Source of the DNA: Gammaproteobacteria bacterium LSUCC0096
Lineage (GTDB): Bacteria; Pseudomonadota; Gammaproteobacteria; Pseudomonadales; Litorivicinaceae
Assembly: GCA_008087055.1 (NCBI GenBank)
Contig: VIEA01000001.1
Coordinates: forward strand, 909,118-973,117
Direction of reading: 5' to 3'
Length of the DNA: 64,000 nt
The notes under the pieces were generated by a model. That model saw only the letters and a list, made by a program, of their open reading frames with translations, was not told the origin of the DNA and made no database searches. Numbering within the stretch: position 1 is the first letter of the stretch; each line of letters starts with the position of its first letter. The position numbers and the translations under genes were made by a program. Positions 26,766 through 34,233 of the stretch are shown piece by piece.

Positions 26766-27722
26766 ATGAAAATCGCAATCCTCGATGATTACTATGACCG
26801 TGCCAGAGCCTATGCCGATTGGGATTCTGCTGACTTCGCAAGCATTGATTTTATTGATCATTATATCGCTGAAGAAAGCGCGTTGATTAAAACACTTCAG
26901 CCCTACGATGCTGTGGGATTGATGCGTGAAAGAACGCCTTTTCCAAAATCAATTATCGATGCACTACCAAATCTAAAGCTGATCGTAACTTCTGGAAAAC
27001 AAAACGCAGCAATTGACGTCAATGCGGCTGCAGAACGAAACGTTGTTGTTTGCGGCACACCTTCTCCGGGACACGCGACTGCCGAACTCGCGTTTTTACT
27101 TGTTATGAGTCTTTGCAGAAAGCTCGTACCGCTAGTGAATGGCTTGCAGATCGATCAACAATGGCAGCCAGTGATGGGAAATGATCTGCGCGGTAAAACA
27201 CTCGGAATACTGGGTTTAGGCCGCTTAGGTTCTCAAGTCGCGGCCTTAGGTCAGGCGATTGGTATGCATGTTGTCGCTTGGAGCACAAACCTTGACCAAG
27301 AGAGTTGTGCCGAAAAAGGTGTCGAATATGTGTCAAAGGATGATCTCTTCGAGCGATCAGATTTTGTCTCGATTCATCTTCGACTCTCGGACCGCAGTCG
27401 TGACCTCGTCACACTCAAGGAGCTCACAGCACTCGGACCGAATGGTTATCTGGTGAATACATCGCGTGCGGAAATAGTAAATCATCAGGATTTGCTTACA
27501 GCGCTTGATGCTGGATTACTTGCTGGGATTGCGACCGATGTTTTGACGCGAGAGCCGGCCTTGCCAGATGACCCAATCGTCAATCACCCCCGCGCCCTCG
27601 TAACACCACATATCGGATATTGCACCGAAGAGACATTTCGCGTGTTCTACAGCGAAATGCTGAATGCCTTTAAGGCGTTTAATGACGGAAACCCAATCAA
27701 CGTCATCGCTCCCAAAGCCTGA
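26766..27722 (+). CDS. D-2-hydroxyacid dehydrogenase
   Basis: A 318-residue NAD(P)-dependent dehydrogenase. It has the Rossmann motif GILGLGRLGSQVA, the catalytic Arg in NTSRAEIV, and His in VTPHIGYCTEET. The reading frame is open 270 bp further upstream inside otnI, but the ATG at 26766 with AAGAGA before it is the evident start. It is the last gene of the tetronate operon. It may reduce a 2-oxo acid such as hydroxypyruvate or 2-oxo-tetronate, or oxidise another C4 aldonate (inference). It ends 3 bp from convergent tcuB. Confidence 0.92.
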   Translation: MKIAILDDYYDRARAYADWDSADFASIDFIDHYIAEESALIKTLQPYDAVGLMRERTPFPKSIIDALPNLKLIVTSGKQNAAIDVNAAAERNVVVCGTPSPGHATAELAFLLVMSLCRKLVPLVNGLQIDQQWQPVMGNDLRGKTLGILGLGRLGSQVAALGQAIGMHVVAWSTNLDQESCAEKGVEYVSKDDLFERSDFVSIHLRLSDRSRDLVTLKELTALGPNGYLVNTSRAEIVNHQDLLTALDAGLLAGIATDVLTREPALPDDPIVNHPRALVTPHIGYCTEETFRVFYSEMLNAFKAFNDGNPINVIAPKA

Positions 27723-27725
27723 ATA

Positions 27726-28787
27726 TCAGGCTTTGGAGAGTTGAGCTTCTCGAATTAAGGCTGCGAGCCGGAAGAAGCCGTGTGCCATTTTTGTATATGG
27801 CAACGTCACGAAGAACGCAGCGATGCTAGCGAGATGAATATTTAACATTGCGCCGGCAGCAGCCGTTCCGCCAAGCCAATACAACAAAAGGCCTGAGGTG
27901 GAGACGAGCCATAGAATTAAAATAAATCCATATTCGCCCGATCTTCGATCGGAGACCCCAAGCTTAGGATCGGATTTCATTTTTAAATACAGAAGCTTTG
28001 TGGTGCCCAGAGTCAATAAAATGCCCCCGGACACACCCAACAGTTTCGGCAACGACAGAAATGGATAAGGTGCCTCAAGACCAAAACCATAGTGCATTAT
28101 GGTGGCTACCGAAGTCGCGGCAAAACACAGTAAAAAACCATACATAGTGGCGTGATGCGCCCATTTACGTGTTTGACTATACCGATCAGATTTCTCGTAA
28201 TTACAACCTTGTCCCATACCGCCATCAAGGTTCTTCATTGTTCCCGCTGCCTTGAATGCGACACTGAGATCGTTCCAACCGATCCATTCCCCGCCAACAG
28301 TATCCCAGTAGCGATAGAGACCCATGAAAAGAACCAATAGTGGACCGATAAATAGTGGCGTAAATACAGCGACTAAACTGTTATGAGAGATCAAACTGTA
28401 AAAATTCGCGTCTGAAACCCACGGAATATTCCCAATCAAACCGAATAAAATCGCCGCAATAACAGTGAGTAAGGCAATAATCCAACCATTACTCTGAACC
28501 TTCTCTGCGATTACAGTGCCCGGGACATGCGATTCCCAGCTTTCAACCCTGACATCAGCCAACGCTTTCGGAATATTGAGATCGAACTCATGCGGGCAGG
28601 TGTACTGACAACTGTGGTAACAGGCTTGACAGTTATGACACAGATTGGCCATATGAATGATGCTCTGATCATCGAAGCTACGATATCGCGTCATCGCTTG
28701 AAATGACGCACAAAATCCCTCGCAATACCGACAGGCATTACAAATGGCTAATTGGCGATTCGCTTCCTCAAGCGCTTTGGCTTGCAT
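27726..28787 (-). CDS. tcuB: Tricarballylate utilization protein TcuB
   Basis: Membrane iron-sulfur protein that passes electrons from the TcuA flavin to the quinone pool. Two four-Cys clusters are visible: C16, C19, C22, C26 and C50, C53, C56, C60, the second in CHNCQACYHSC. About six transmembrane helices with His follow. The ATG at 28787 is preferred; the frame extends to a TTG at 28820. The gene start overlaps the tcuA 3' end by about 20 bp. Length and order match TcuB of Salmonella and relatives. Confidence 0.93.
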   Translation of the reverse strand: MQAKALEEANRQLAICNACRYCEGFCASFQAMTRYRSFDDQSIIHMANLCHNCQACYHSCQYTCPHEFDLNIPKALADVRVESWESHVPGTVIAEKVQSNGWIIALLTVIAAILFGLIGNIPWVSDANFYSLISHNSLVAVFTPLFIGPLLVLFMGLYRYWDTVGGEWIGWNDLSVAFKAAGTMKNLDGGMGQGCNYEKSDRYSQTRKWAHHATMYGFLLCFAATSVATIMHYGFGLEAPYPFLSLPKLLGVSGGILLTLGTTKLLYLKMKSDPKLGVSDRRSGEYGFILILWLVSTSGLLLYWLGGTAAAGAMLNIHLASIAAFFVTLPYTKMAHGFFRLAALIREAQLSKA

Positions 28788-30231
28788 AGTCAGCGGCCTC
28801 CTTCCCAGCGATACGGCCAAACACCGTTCCGATCGTCATACCAAATCCAGCCAAGTAACCTTCTCCCAGAATACTTCCAGCCATAATCTCGCCTGCTGCC
28901 CATACGTTGGTCGCGCGCTCGTTTGAAAAGGAGACGCGTGCATCTCCATCGACTTTGAATCCAAGGTAGGTAAAGGTCACACCAGGCCTCAGTTCATAAC
29001 CATAAAACGGAGCAGTATCGATTGGTCGCGCCCAATTGGTTTTTGCGGGCTCTAGCTCTTTTGTAGATAACCCATCAAGCTCTGTCGGGTGGAACGCCCC
29101 TTCCTGACAAGCTGCATTGAACTCCCAAATCGTCTTTTCGACCGCTTTGACCGGCAGGCCAAGTTGTTCAGCCAACTCAGCAATTGAATCTGCCTTGGTT
29201 GCCGTAAACACAGTCGGCATGAACAGACTATGGGACTTCTGATCGATAATCGCGTATCCGACTTGATCAGGTTGAGAAGCAACGAGCCGGCCCCAAATCG
29301 CATAACGCTTTGGCCATACATCCTCGCCTTCGTCGTAAAAACGCTCACCATTTTTGTTCAAAACAACTGAAAACGGGACGCAGTCAACGCGTGTGACAAT
29401 ACCGCCATCATACTCAGGTGCTCGCCCATCAATTGCAACGGCGTGACACTGAGTAGGGTCACCAACCTGATCAGCGCCTTTATCCAACAAATTCTTCAGC
29501 ACTTCACCAGTGTTATAGGGTGTGCCACGAATCAGAAAGTTCTTTGCAGCATCTCCCCAGGCTCGGGTTAACCACTCTTTATCGGATTCAAAGCCACCAG
29601 ATGCTAAAACAACTGCATGCGCTCGGATATAGGATTGCTCTCCCTTGATATCGACAAGGACACCATCGAAGACACGATCTTGAACCACGACATCCAAGAC
29701 TGTTGCTAAATACCGAACATCTACGCCGAGATCGTCTAGGCGATTATAATAAGCATTAACGAGTGCCTTACCTCCACCTAGAAAAAAAGCATTTGTTCGT
29801 GACAAAGATAACGTGCCAGACAGTGATTCTTGGAAATAAACACCCTGACTTAACATCCAGTCATAACATTCCTCAGAGCTACGAATGGCGAGCCTCGCCA
29901 GTGACTCGTCGGTATTTCCTTTCGTCACCTTCAAGAGGTCCTCGAAAAACTCATCTTCGAGATACGCATTTGTTAGGACGCCTTTGGGAACTTGATGCAT
30001 GCATCGGAAATTACGAGTGTGGCGTGAATTCCCACCCCGATATGAACGACGTGCCCGTTCGAGAAGCAGGACTTTGGCTCCGGATTCAGCCGCTCTAATC
30101 GCAGCACAAAGAGCCGCATTTCCCCCACCGACAACGATCACATCGTAAATAACAGACCCTTCTCCTGGTCGAATTAATTCGAGATTTGGATCAATTTTCG
30201 GTATTTCGATAGGCATTGGTTGCTCGCTCAT
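28768..30231 (-). CDS. tcuA: FAD-dependent tricarballylate dehydrogenase TcuA
   Basis: Flavoprotein of the fumarate reductase/succinate dehydrogenase family that oxidises tricarballylate to cis-aconitate. The 487-residue product has the FAD Rossmann motif (DVIVVGGGNAALCAA, GGGNAA at 35-40), LERARRSYRGGNSRHTRNFR, and the C-terminal GEIMAGSILGEGYLAGFGMT flavin segment. Pairing with tcuB makes the assignment firm. The 5' end overlaps the gntR gene by 41 bp, so regulator and enzymes are one transcript. Confidence 0.93.
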   Translation of the reverse strand: MSEQPMPIEIPKIDPNLELIRPGEGSVIYDVIVVGGGNAALCAAIRAAESGAKVLLLERARRSYRGGNSRHTRNFRCMHQVPKGVLTNAYLEDEFFEDLLKVTKGNTDESLARLAIRSSEECYDWMLSQGVYFQESLSGTLSLSRTNAFFLGGGKALVNAYYNRLDDLGVDVRYLATVLDVVVQDRVFDGVLVDIKGEQSYIRAHAVVLASGGFESDKEWLTRAWGDAAKNFLIRGTPYNTGEVLKNLLDKGADQVGDPTQCHAVAIDGRAPEYDGGIVTRVDCVPFSVVLNKNGERFYDEGEDVWPKRYAIWGRLVASQPDQVGYAIIDQKSHSLFMPTVFTATKADSIAELAEQLGLPVKAVEKTIWEFNAACQEGAFHPTELDGLSTKELEPAKTNWARPIDTAPFYGYELRPGVTFTYLGFKVDGDARVSFSNERATNVWAAGEIMAGSILGEGYLAGFGMTIGTVFGRIAGKEAADYASQSA

Positions 30232-30865
30232 GAAACTGTCTTAATCGATAACGTTGGGCGTTCGTTAAATGCTCACCCATCACCTTCTCAGCCAAAACTG
30301 CATCCCGCGCTTTGAGCGCTTCAAGCAATGAACGATGTTCATCAATTGCTGTTTCAGCACGCTCAGGAAATTCCATGGTCGATGGGCCCAAGATGAGCAT
30401 TGCTTTTTGAACCGACTCGAGAGCCTTCCAAAGATATCGATTTTTAGCGCTATTCAAAATAGCGACATGGAATGTGTGATTAAGCAGAGCCATTTCTTGG
30501 GCGTCGTGCCTGACAGCTTCCATCGACGCCTGAATAACCTCAAGCTCTCGTAATTCGACATCAGTAATCACGCGTGCGCTCATTTGCGCAGCTGTTCGTT
30601 CGAGAACTTCCCGGATCTCATACAGCTCAATCACTTCAGCGTACGATAGATCCCGTATAACCATGCCAAATCGAGGCTCTGAAATCACCAATCCATCGGA
30701 TTCGAGACGCCTCAAAGCCTCTCTCACCGGTGTTCGACTAACGCCGAGTTCCTCTGCGATGGCCTGTTCACGCAGATAATCGCCGGGCTTGAGTTGGCCT
30801 TTCTGGATACGAATTAGAAGTTGTTGATAACAACCAATTGCTTGGTTTTCTTTGATTTCTGACAT
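30191..30865 (-). CDS. GntR family regulator (FCD domain)
   Basis: A 224-residue regulator. The N-terminal winged helix is clear (LGVSRTPVREALRRLESDGL), and the C-terminal FCD helical domain has the metal-binding His residues (LNHTFHVAIL, DEHRSLLEAL). It heads the tcuA-tcuB operon and most likely represses it, released by tricarballylate or a tricarboxylate. The known Salmonella TcuR is of the LysR type, so this is a different control protein. An imperfect palindrome lies 7 bp before its ATG. Confidence 0.92.
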   Translation of the reverse strand: MSEIKENQAIGCYQQLLIRIQKGQLKPGDYLREQAIAEELGVSRTPVREALRRLESDGLVISEPRFGMVIRDLSYAEVIELYEIREVLERTAAQMSARVITDVELRELEVIQASMEAVRHDAQEMALLNHTFHVAILNSAKNRYLWKALESVQKAMLILGPSTMEFPERAETAIDEHRSLLEALKARDAVLAEKVMGEHLTNAQRYRLRQFHERATNAYRNTEN

Positions 30866-30871
30866 ATGCTC

Positions 30872-30884
30872 AACGGTATACGTT
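30872..30884. promoter_or_regulatory. Possible GntR autoregulatory site
   Basis: AACGGTATACGTT has matching outer arms (AACG/CGTT) around a GTATAC core. It lies just upstream of the gntR ATG and between it and the divergent AbrB-family gene. Short GTATAC-type palindromes are common operators of FCD-type GntR proteins. Weak evidence. Confidence 0.35.
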
Positions 30885-30917
30885 TGAATACTACTGTGTC
30901 AACACTAAGGATTTCGG

Positions 30918-31955
30918 TTGAAGCAGCAACTATCCACCATAGCAATATGTCTGGCTTGCGGAGTTGTCCTCAACGGACTGGGTGCCCCTCTGCCCTTTTT
31001 ATTTGGATCGCTTGGTGGTTGCCTTATAGGCGCTCTTCTCGGAATAGACCTGAAGGGGATTCCAATTTGCTCTACCGTGAGCAGAACGATTCTGGGTGTT
31101 GCAATCGGGACGTCGCTTAGTTGGGCTTTAGTCCTCGCCATACCCAGTTATTTAACAACGCTAGCGCTAATCCCACTTTACGTTGTGCTCATAGCCCTAT
31201 GCGGCATTCCGTACTTCCGTCGCGTATTTGGCTACGACCTACCCACCGCTTTTTATGCCGCGATGCCTGGCGGACTCCAAGATATGGTGATCTTCGGAAT
31301 CGAAGCGGGAGCAAATCCTCGCTCTTTATCACTGATCCATGCGACACGCGTATTGGTATTAGTAACAGCTGCACCGCTCGTTTTGGTCTATTTCTTTGAT
31401 TTACACCTCAATAGACCTCTTGGCGATCCGATTGCTGCGCTACCGTTGTCAGAGCTCGCACTTCTCTTTGGAATCGGAATCCTAGGGTGGCAAGTATGCA
31501 AGCGTATCGGAATGTTTGGAGCCTCTGTATTAGGGCCCTTGTTGTTCTCCGCGCCACTTGCATTAGCCGGAATCCTCACTCATCGGCCTCCGCAAGAAGC
31601 AATTCTCGTTTCTCAGTTCTTCATTGGTCTTGGAATCGGAGTGCATTATAAAGGCATTACTATTGCGGAGCTAAAACGTGACATCCTTGCAGCGCTAGGA
31701 TATCTCGTAATTCTCACCTGTATTGCTGCGGGGACAATATTCATCGCAATTGAATTGAGCAATTTAAGAAGTGCGGATTTGTTTTTGGCATTTTGGCCGG
31801 CGGGCCAAGCTGAGCTTGCAGTTCTATCTTTAGCCGCAGGAAGTAATCTTGGAGTGATTGTTCTACATCATTTGGTCAGGATCATTCTTGTAATCATGGG
31901 AGCACCTGTAGTTAGCGCAAAAGCACTCAAAATCAGGCCGCCGACGCATCGATAG
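30918..31955 (+). CDS. AbrB family membrane protein
   Basis: A 345-residue integral membrane protein with about ten helices in two repeats. The repeats are seen as GAPLPFLFGSLGGCLIGALLG near the start and GASVLGPLLFSAPLALAG in the middle, matching the AbrB (putative ammonia-monooxygenase-like) membrane family, not the AbrB DNA-binding protein. Another family motif is AAMPGGLQDMVIFGIEAGAN. The start is TTG at 30918 with AAGGA about 7 bases upstream. It is divergent from gntR-tcuAB and may be co-regulated. Transport function is suspected for the family but not settled. Confidence 0.87.
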   Translation: MKQQLSTIAICLACGVVLNGLGAPLPFLFGSLGGCLIGALLGIDLKGIPICSTVSRTILGVAIGTSLSWALVLAIPSYLTTLALIPLYVVLIALCGIPYFRRVFGYDLPTAFYAAMPGGLQDMVIFGIEAGANPRSLSLIHATRVLVLVTAAPLVLVYFFDLHLNRPLGDPIAALPLSELALLFGIGILGWQVCKRIGMFGASVLGPLLFSAPLALAGILTHRPPQEAILVSQFFIGLGIGVHYKGITIAELKRDILAALGYLVILTCIAAGTIFIAIELSNLRSADLFLAFWPAGQAELAVLSLAAGSNLGVIVLHHLVRIILVIMGAPVVSAKALKIRPPTHR

Positions 31956-32055
31956 TAGCCTTCTTGTGTCATAACTGGCTCTTCTGATTTACAGCAACCT
32001 AAAACGTGCGTCGCCTTTCAGCTCAGATCCCTCTTGCCACTCTCAGAATCCGACC

Positions 32056-32952
32056 TCAACGGATAGTGCGATGATCAAGAAACATATTCATTAATTGCTG
32101 AGCAAGCGGATTCAGCTCACGGCCTCGCCGTTTAATCAAACCGACCACCCGCTTCACCTCCGGATCTATCAAAGGAACACTGATTAATAGCGGATGATCA
32201 TCAGCCGGCATAGCCATTGACGGTACAGAAGCAACGCCCAATCCAGCCTCAACAAGCCCAATCATTGTTGTCCCATGCTGAGTTTCAAAAATACTGTGTG
32301 GCTTTGAGTCAAGAGAAGCGAGTGCTTGATCAATAATCAACCGATTTCCCGAGCCCTTGTCGGCGGCAATATAATCGTATTTCTCAAGATCGGACCAGCG
32401 CACATGCTTTTCTCGTGCTAACGGATGATCGCGGCGACAAGCTGCGACAAAATGCTCCGTCACAAGTTCCGTGAACTCAATTTCTTTATCCTGAGAGCCA
32501 ACAAAATTGATGCCGAAATCAGCGTCGCCACGAGCTACGTCAAGCAAGATGTCGTTTGCACTTGAATCAATCAGCTTCACTTTAACCATCGGATAAAGCC
32601 GGTGAAACTTCTTAATCACAACGGACGCAAAATAATTAACGGCTGACGGCACGCAACCGACGATGACTTCGCCTTGACTCACAACTGCCGTACCTTTTAC
32701 GCCCATTATTGTGACATCGAGATCAGACAATATTCTTTGAATATTGCGATGAAAGTCTCGACCAGTCGCCGTTAGCATCACCTGGCGAGTGGTTCGCTCC
32801 ACAAGTTGCGATTCCAACGCTTTTTCAAGCTTGTCGATTCTGCGACTAAAAGCCGGTTGAGAGATGTGTATATGCTCCGCAGCCGCGCTAAAGGACCCGA
32901 GATCAGCTAACGCTGTAAAAGCGATCAAATCATCAATATCAATTTTAGCCAT
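32056..32952 (-). CDS. LysR family transcriptional regulator
   Basis: A 298-residue regulator with the N-terminal HTH (FTALADLGSFSAAAEHIHIS, then QPAFSRRIDKLE) and a type-2 periplasmic-binding-like effector domain. It is divergent from the tctC-tctAB-prpF-dehydrogenase operon, and a perfect 12-bp inverted repeat lies between them. It therefore probably activates that operon in response to a tricarboxylate (inference). Confidence 0.94.
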   Translation of the reverse strand: MAKIDIDDLIAFTALADLGSFSAAAEHIHISQPAFSRRIDKLEKALESQLVERTTRQVMLTATGRDFHRNIQRILSDLDVTIMGVKGTAVVSQGEVIVGCVPSAVNYFASVVIKKFHRLYPMVKVKLIDSSANDILLDVARGDADFGINFVGSQDKEIEFTELVTEHFVAACRRDHPLAREKHVRWSDLEKYDYIAADKGSGNRLIIDQALASLDSKPHSIFETQHGTTMIGLVEAGLGVASVPSMAMPADDHPLLISVPLIDPEVKRVVGLIKRRGRELNPLAQQLMNMFLDHRTIR

Positions 32953-32970
32953 AGCGTATTTTTATTCGTC

Positions 32971-33001
32971 AAATGCATTAATTAATAAGATTAATGCATT
33001 T
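32971..33001. promoter_or_regulatory. LysR-type operator: 12-bp perfect inverted repeat
   Basis: Arms AAATGCATTAAT (32971-32982) and ATTAATGCATTT (32990-33001) flank a 7-bp spacer. The repeat is AT-rich, starts 18 bp upstream of the lysR ATG and lies 93 bp upstream of the tctC ATG. Position and symmetry fit the recognition site of a divergent LysR regulator. Confidence 0.7.
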
Positions 33002-33093
33002 TAATTCTGTTTCCAATTGGTTGATTATCCGCTTGGGCGTCCATGCGTAGACAGAAATGTGTGGTTCTCTAACAATAAAATCAGGAGACTGAA

Positions 33094-34173
33094 ATGACTA
33101 AATTCAGATCAAAACTGCTGGGAGCTTTGGCAGCAGCAGTTCTTTCGCACTCAGCGTTTGCAGAGGTTAACTTTGCAGGAAAAACAATTGAGTGGACTAT
33201 TCCGTTTTCGGAAACCGGTGGATCAGCCAAGTGGGCAAATTTCTTTGCACCTCTTCTGTCTGAAGCAATGCCAGGAAATCCAACAGTCGTTGTGAAGTTC
33301 ATGCCAGGCGCAGGCTCTACTAAAGGCGCAAACTGGTTCCAACGCCAGAAACATACCGATGGCACAGTTATGTTTGGCACATCAGGTTCAACACAATTCC
33401 CATATCTCCTGGACGATCCGAGAGTTCAGTATGAGTATTCCGATTGGGTCCCGGTCATGGCATCTGGAACCGGTGGCGTTGCTTACCTAAATGCTGAAGC
33501 GGGCGCCAAGTTTGATGGTTCGGCCAACAATCTAAAGGGAATGAAATTTATTTACGGCAATCAGAGTGCTACTGGTTTGGACCTCGTTCCTGCAATGGCT
33601 TGGGATATGCTCGGAATGGACGTGAGTCATGTCATGGGGATCAAAGGTCGTGGCGATGGTCGAAAAATGTTTGAATCTGGCGAAGCCAATATCGACTATC
33701 AGACATCAGCTGGCTACCTGAAAGGGTCTAAAAAGTTCGTTGATGATGGTACAGCAGTCGCAATGATGACTTGGGGAGCTTTGGATGACGATGGAAATAT
33801 CGTTCGAGATCCAACCTTGCCAGACCTTCCAACCTTCAAAGAAGTTTGCGAAAAAACAGCGGGATGCGATGTGAATGGAAAGGAATTCAAAGTTTGGAAA
33901 GCCTTCTTCATTTCAGGCTTCCCCGTCCAAAAGTTGGCCTTCTTGCCAGCTGGCACACCGAAAGATATTGCTGACACCTATGCGGCTGCGTTTCAAAAGA
34001 TTAAAAATCGTCCTGATTTCGCTCAGCTAGCTGAAAAACGTTTGGGTAAATATCCAATGTTTGTTGGTGCCGGGGCGCAAAAAGCGGCGAACGTTGCGAC
34101 TGACTTGGATCCTGACGCTAAAAAATGGGCGATTCAGTATCTTAAAGATCGATTCAACGTATCCCTTAAATAA
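33094..34173 (+). CDS. Tripartite tricarboxylate transporter substrate-binding protein (TctC-like)
   Basis: A 359-residue periplasmic binding protein. The signal peptide is MTKFRSKLLGALAAAVLSHS ending at AFA. The mature part starts with IEWTIPFSETGGSAKWANFF and VVVKFMPGAGSTKGANWF, the TctC pattern in which the first loop closes over a carboxylate. It is somewhat longer than the usual 320-330 residues. AGGAGA precedes the ATG. A strong hairpin separates it from the permease gene. Confidence 0.88.
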   Translation: MTKFRSKLLGALAAAVLSHSAFAEVNFAGKTIEWTIPFSETGGSAKWANFFAPLLSEAMPGNPTVVVKFMPGAGSTKGANWFQRQKHTDGTVMFGTSGSTQFPYLLDDPRVQYEYSDWVPVMASGTGGVAYLNAEAGAKFDGSANNLKGMKFIYGNQSATGLDLVPAMAWDMLGMDVSHVMGIKGRGDGRKMFESGEANIDYQTSAGYLKGSKKFVDDGTAVAMMTWGALDDDGNIVRDPTLPDLPTFKEVCEKTAGCDVNGKEFKVWKAFFISGFPVQKLAFLPAGTPKDIADTYAAAFQKIKNRPDFAQLAEKRLGKYPMFVGAGAQKAANVATDLDPDAKKWAIQYLKDRFNVSLK

Positions 34174-34188
34174 ACCTCTCATAAAAGC

Positions 34189-34216
34189 GGCATCACGAGC
34201 ATTTGCTCGTGATGCC
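34189..34216 (+). other. Strong hairpin between tctC and tctA-tctB
   Basis: A perfect inverted repeat with arms ggcatcacgagca and tgctcgtgatgcc around two bases (so about 12 pairs with a 4-base loop). It lies 15 bp after the tctC stop and 17 bp before the permease ATG. No T-run follows. It probably stabilises the binding-protein transcript or partly stops transcription. Confidence 0.75.
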
Positions 34217-34233
34217 CGCTAGGAATCAATGCC

